Below are positions 39,787-39,825 of a DNA stretch of 39,825 nucleotides, in pieces. The first letter of the stretch is position 1. Each line of letters begins with the position of its first letter. The position numbers were made by a program, and so were the translations under genes. Under the pieces are notes generated by a model that was given only the letters and a program-made list of their open reading frames with translations, did no database searches and was not told where the DNA came from. The DNA is taken from IMG/VR virus record IMGVR_UViG_3300030329_005603, positions 1-39,825 of that record; one strand, written 5' to 3'. Source of the DNA: a virus.

Positions 39787-39825
39787 TTACTCGGCGTCTG
39801 GTAACTCCACAGATTCAACCACCTC
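39787..39825 (-). CDS. C-terminal fragment of a gene entering from the right edge
   Basis: Twelve codons then TAA, read from the right edge on the minus strand: EVVESVELPDAE. It may be the end of the tail gene that leaves the left edge, but a direct join of the two ends is one frame off. Too short to be certain that it is coding. Confidence 0.35.
   Translation of the reverse strand, partial: EVVESVELPDAE

Noticed and set aside
1-39825. tRNA genes or integration functions
   Set aside because: No cloverleaf candidates, integrase or excisionase were recognised on either strand by eye; a tRNAscan and profile search would be needed to be final.

Overview
The window looks like most or all of the genome of a tailed double-stranded DNA bacteriophage (Caudoviricetes). 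It carries a large terminase with ATPase and nuclease motifs, a portal, a scaffold-like protein, a major capsid protein, a head-tail adaptor, a nozzle-like tail protein and giant internal (ejection-type) proteins. No tape-measure, sheath or long-tail genes are seen, so a short-tailed (podovirus-like) particle is the best reading. The host cannot be named. Shine-Dalgarno sites are bacterial, and the lysis-type genes (holin, signal-anchored transglycosylase, a possible spanin pair) fit a Gram-negative host. No integrase, excisionase or recognisable lysogeny repressor was seen.

The layout has two arms diverging from a control region at about 15.21-15.58 kb. The leftward arm (minus strand, 15.2 kb to 1, probably continuing at the right end on 39.8-39.4 kb) starts with small, mostly unknown early genes (15.2-11.0 kb). 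Several of these are separated by hairpins and related intergenic repeats. A second promoter near 11.02 kb leads into a compact, translationally coupled replication operon: a protein with an SSB-like C-terminal tip, a DnaQ-type exonuclease, a Dam-type methyltransferase, DNA-binding proteins, an SF2 helicase, a VRR-NUC nuclease and a PrimPol-D5 primase-helicase. No DNA polymerase is visible. The arm ends with lysis genes (transglycosylase, holin, overlapping small membrane/helical proteins) and a tail-appendage-like gene cut by the left edge.

The rightward arm (plus strand, 15.58-39.42 kb) is the virion module: an HTH protein, a gene of unknown role just before the terminase, large terminase, scaffold, capsid, two small proteins, portal, adaptor, a virion-type peptidoglycan peptidase, nozzle, receptor-binding/appendage proteins interrupted by a small NUMOD1-like protein, and three internal proteins ending with one of 2146 residues. 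The arms converge at 39.42 kb, where the two stop codons are 6 bases apart.

The most interesting points are the operator-rich divergent control region, two homologous intergenic terminator-plus-RBS cassettes in the early region, a repeated TTGCGATGCCCT-type element, hidden small genes of 26 and 53 residues, a holin leader that can hide its own Shine-Dalgarno site, nested inverted repeats at 10.25-10.40 kb, paralogous Myb/SANT-like zinc proteins, and a repeated 14-residue motif in the giant protein held constant despite synonymous drift.
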